In this document: positions 62,676-64,000 of the stretch, piece after piece
Layout: each line of letters starts with the position of its first letter
How positions within the stretch are numbered: the stretch's first letter is position 1
Assembly (NCBI RefSeq): GCF_002949735.1
Contig: NZ_CP026681.1
Location: forward strand, 8,150,649-8,214,648
Direction: 5' to 3'
Source of the DNA: Nostoc sp. 'Peltigera membranacea cyanobiont' N6
Lineage (GTDB): Bacteria; Cyanobacteriota; Cyanobacteriia; Cyanobacteriales; Nostocaceae
DNA: 64,000 nucleotides
Position numbers and translations under genes: made by a program
The notes under the pieces: generated by a model
What the model saw: the letters and a program-made list of their open reading frames with translations, nothing else
Database searches by the model: none
What the model was told of the DNA's origin: nothing

Positions 62676-63926
62676 TTATCCTTCACGTCTCGCTGGTAAA
62701 GCAGCAGGTTGGATACCTAGTTGGACAATTTGTCCATTGCGTTCCACCTGTATTGGTAACTTAGTACCGATTTTGCTATTTTCGACTAGCTTTTGCACTT
62801 CTTCAATTTTAGTAACAGGCTGGTTATTAATGCTTTTAATCACATCACCGACTCGTAGTCCAGCCACAGAAGCAGGCGATCGCGGCACAATATCAACGAG
62901 CAAAACGCCGTCATCTGCTGTAATATTTAAGCGATCGCCTGCTATATTTTTTATTCTTTCTTTCTTTTCTGGTGTCAGTGTCACCATCTGAACACCCAAA
63001 TAAGGATGATCGACTTTGCCTGTAGCAATTAATTGCTGGGCGATTTTTTGCACGGTGTTAATGGGGATAGCAAATCCCAAACCTTGAGCGCCTCGGATAA
63101 TAGCTGTGTTCATCGCTATTACTTGTCCGCGAACATTAAGCAATGGCCCGCCAGAATTACCAGGGTTAATCGCAGCATCTGTTTGGATGTAATCAACCCG
63201 CTTATCACTAGCACCGATATCGCTACTAGAACGCCCTGTAGCACTAATAATTCCAGAAGTAACGGTATTATTCAAGCCTAACGGGTTGCCAATAGCTATT
63301 ACCGCTTCTCCTGGTTGCAAAGCATCGGAGTTACCTACAGATAGGGTTGGCAGATTGTTGGCATCAATTTTAATCGCAGCCACATCAGTTACCGGATCTT
63401 CACCCAGTACTTTCCCATCAAAAGTCCGGCCATCTTTGAGGGTGACAGTCACTCTATCAGCACCATCTACCACATGGGAATTGGTCACAATTTGACCAGA
63501 AGAATTAATGATAAATCCAGAACCGCTACCCCGCTCTACTCGTTGTCTAGGCTGTGGCGTTGCGTCTCCAAAAAATCGCCGGAAAAATGGATCGTTAAAT
63601 TCGTCTGGTACGCGAGAAGTGATTGTTCGGGAAGAATCAATGCGAACTACCGCAGGCCCTACTTGTTGCACTACTTTTACCACAAAATTAGGGTCTTCAG
63701 ATGACGATAAAATCGGCGGGGGGACAATTCCCAGATTGGGTTGATTGGGTTCTATTGTTTTTGGGGCTTGAGTGTCGCTTTGTCGAGTCTCAAAGGTCTT
63801 AGCTGGTACAAGAGAGCAGCTTCCCAAGAACACCACTGCTACCCCATATAAGAGCATCCAGAACCTCTGGGGTAAACCCTTGGGATCGACCTTTTTGGGT
63901 GCTAAATCATGGTTTGTTGTCTTCAT
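62676..63926 (-). CDS. HtrA/Deg-type serine protease with PDZ domain
   Basis: A 416-residue periplasmic or surface quality-control protease. The triad is readable: His in ITNSHVVDGADRV-like VTNSHVVDGA (about 152), Asp in DPVTDVAAIKID (about 182) and Ser in NPGNSGGPLLN (about 258). One PDZ domain follows (about 305-400, VDIVPRSPASVAGLRVGDVI). The N-terminus has a hydrophobic stretch ending FLGSC, a possible lipobox, so it may be a lipoprotein. Cyanobacteria carry three related proteases (HtrA, HhoA, HhoB); which one this is cannot be told by eye. Confidence 0.93.
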   Translation of the reverse strand: MKTTNHDLAPKKVDPKGLPQRFWMLLYGVAVVFLGSCSLVPAKTFETRQSDTQAPKTIEPNQPNLGIVPPPILSSSEDPNFVVKVVQQVGPAVVRIDSSRTITSRVPDEFNDPFFRRFFGDATPQPRQRVERGSGSGFIINSSGQIVTNSHVVDGADRVTVTLKDGRTFDGKVLGEDPVTDVAAIKIDANNLPTLSVGNSDALQPGEAVIAIGNPLGLNNTVTSGIISATGRSSSDIGASDKRVDYIQTDAAINPGNSGGPLLNVRGQVIAMNTAIIRGAQGLGFAIPINTVQKIAQQLIATGKVDHPYLGVQMVTLTPEKKERIKNIAGDRLNITADDGVLLVDIVPRSPASVAGLRVGDVIKSINNQPVTKIEEVQKLVENSKIGTKLPIQVERNGQIVQLGIQPAALPARREG

Positions 63927-64000
63927 GTGTCGTTGCTTCTCCGTGTCAGTCAGTGGATGTTAGGATCTTGCCTACTGGGTATGTCCCAAAATGATTACAA
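63927..64000. other. Upstream region of the HtrA-type gene, window end
   Basis: Contains the GGAGAAGC ribosome site of the protease gene. Nothing else is recognised before the window ends. Confidence 0.4.

Noticed and set aside
62659..63963. Plus-strand frames opposite the HtrA-type gene
   Set aside because: They are antisense shadows of a complete protease gene with readable catalytic triad.

Overview
The window comes from the chromosome of a filamentous heterocyst-forming cyanobacterium of the Nostoc/Anabaena type. The evidence is a light-independent protochlorophyllide reductase subunit (ChlB), a Ycf37-like photosystem I assembly protein, very frequent HIP1 octamers (GCGATCGC), short tandem heptamer repeats, and many small Nostoc-type palindromic repeats. 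The species cannot be named from the sequence alone.

Layout. 1-3.5 kb looks like the edge of an accessory segment: a partial plasmid-type replication protein (CyRepA1-like), an orphan YefM-like antitoxin and two unknown genes. 3.5-13 kb is mostly housekeeping on the minus strand: chlB, a cyclophilin, a copper amine oxidase, a membrane-embedded alpha/beta hydrolase, a Ycf37-like TPR protein, and rpmI-rplT followed closely by a solute-binding protein. 13-21 kb holds a grpB-like gene split by an in-frame stop, the rpmG-rpsR-RNB nuclease operon, an RDD membrane protein, a PEP-CTERM-like secreted protein, moeA (with a heptamer repeat inside the gene) and a cysteine-desulfurase-like protein that lacks the catalytic cysteine. 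21-31 kb carries a DUF4327 protein, a large CBS/PAS hybrid histidine kinase, a DUF442 phosphatase-like protein, an RTX-type calcium-binding protein, a translationally coupled DUF6888/DUF6887-like pair, and thiC behind a TPP riboswitch. 31-36 kb has a chloramphenicol phosphotransferase-like kinase, a subtilase with a P domain, a separate gene resembling the subtilase prodomain, and a coupled pair ending in a DUF6745-like protein. 36-41 kb is dominated by a 1492-residue superfamily 1 helicase whose N-terminus is an IF-2 N-terminal domain. 41-48 kb holds a histone-deacetylase-family protein, an MscS channel, an MBL-fold protein, an SLH-domain protein, an alpha/beta hydrolase and a Ser/Thr kinase.

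48-58.7 kb is the most unusual part: a CHAT protease fused to an AAA-like ATPase, a nest of small repeats, an HsdR-N/PD-(D/E)XK nuclease-like protein, and a 1344-residue ATPase with a membrane segment, a coiled coil and fifteen nearly identical 42-residue WD40 repeats. It is followed by a MITE-like element, an IS5-type insertion sequence and two Uma2 nucleases. This resembles a bacterial NLR-like (STAND) conflict or self-recognition island. The WD40 array varies mainly at a few positions, a pattern known from fungal NLRs under diversifying selection. 58.9-64 kb returns to housekeeping genes: uvrA, def and an HtrA-type protease.

Limits: family names rest on motif recognition by eye. No alignments or database searches were run.
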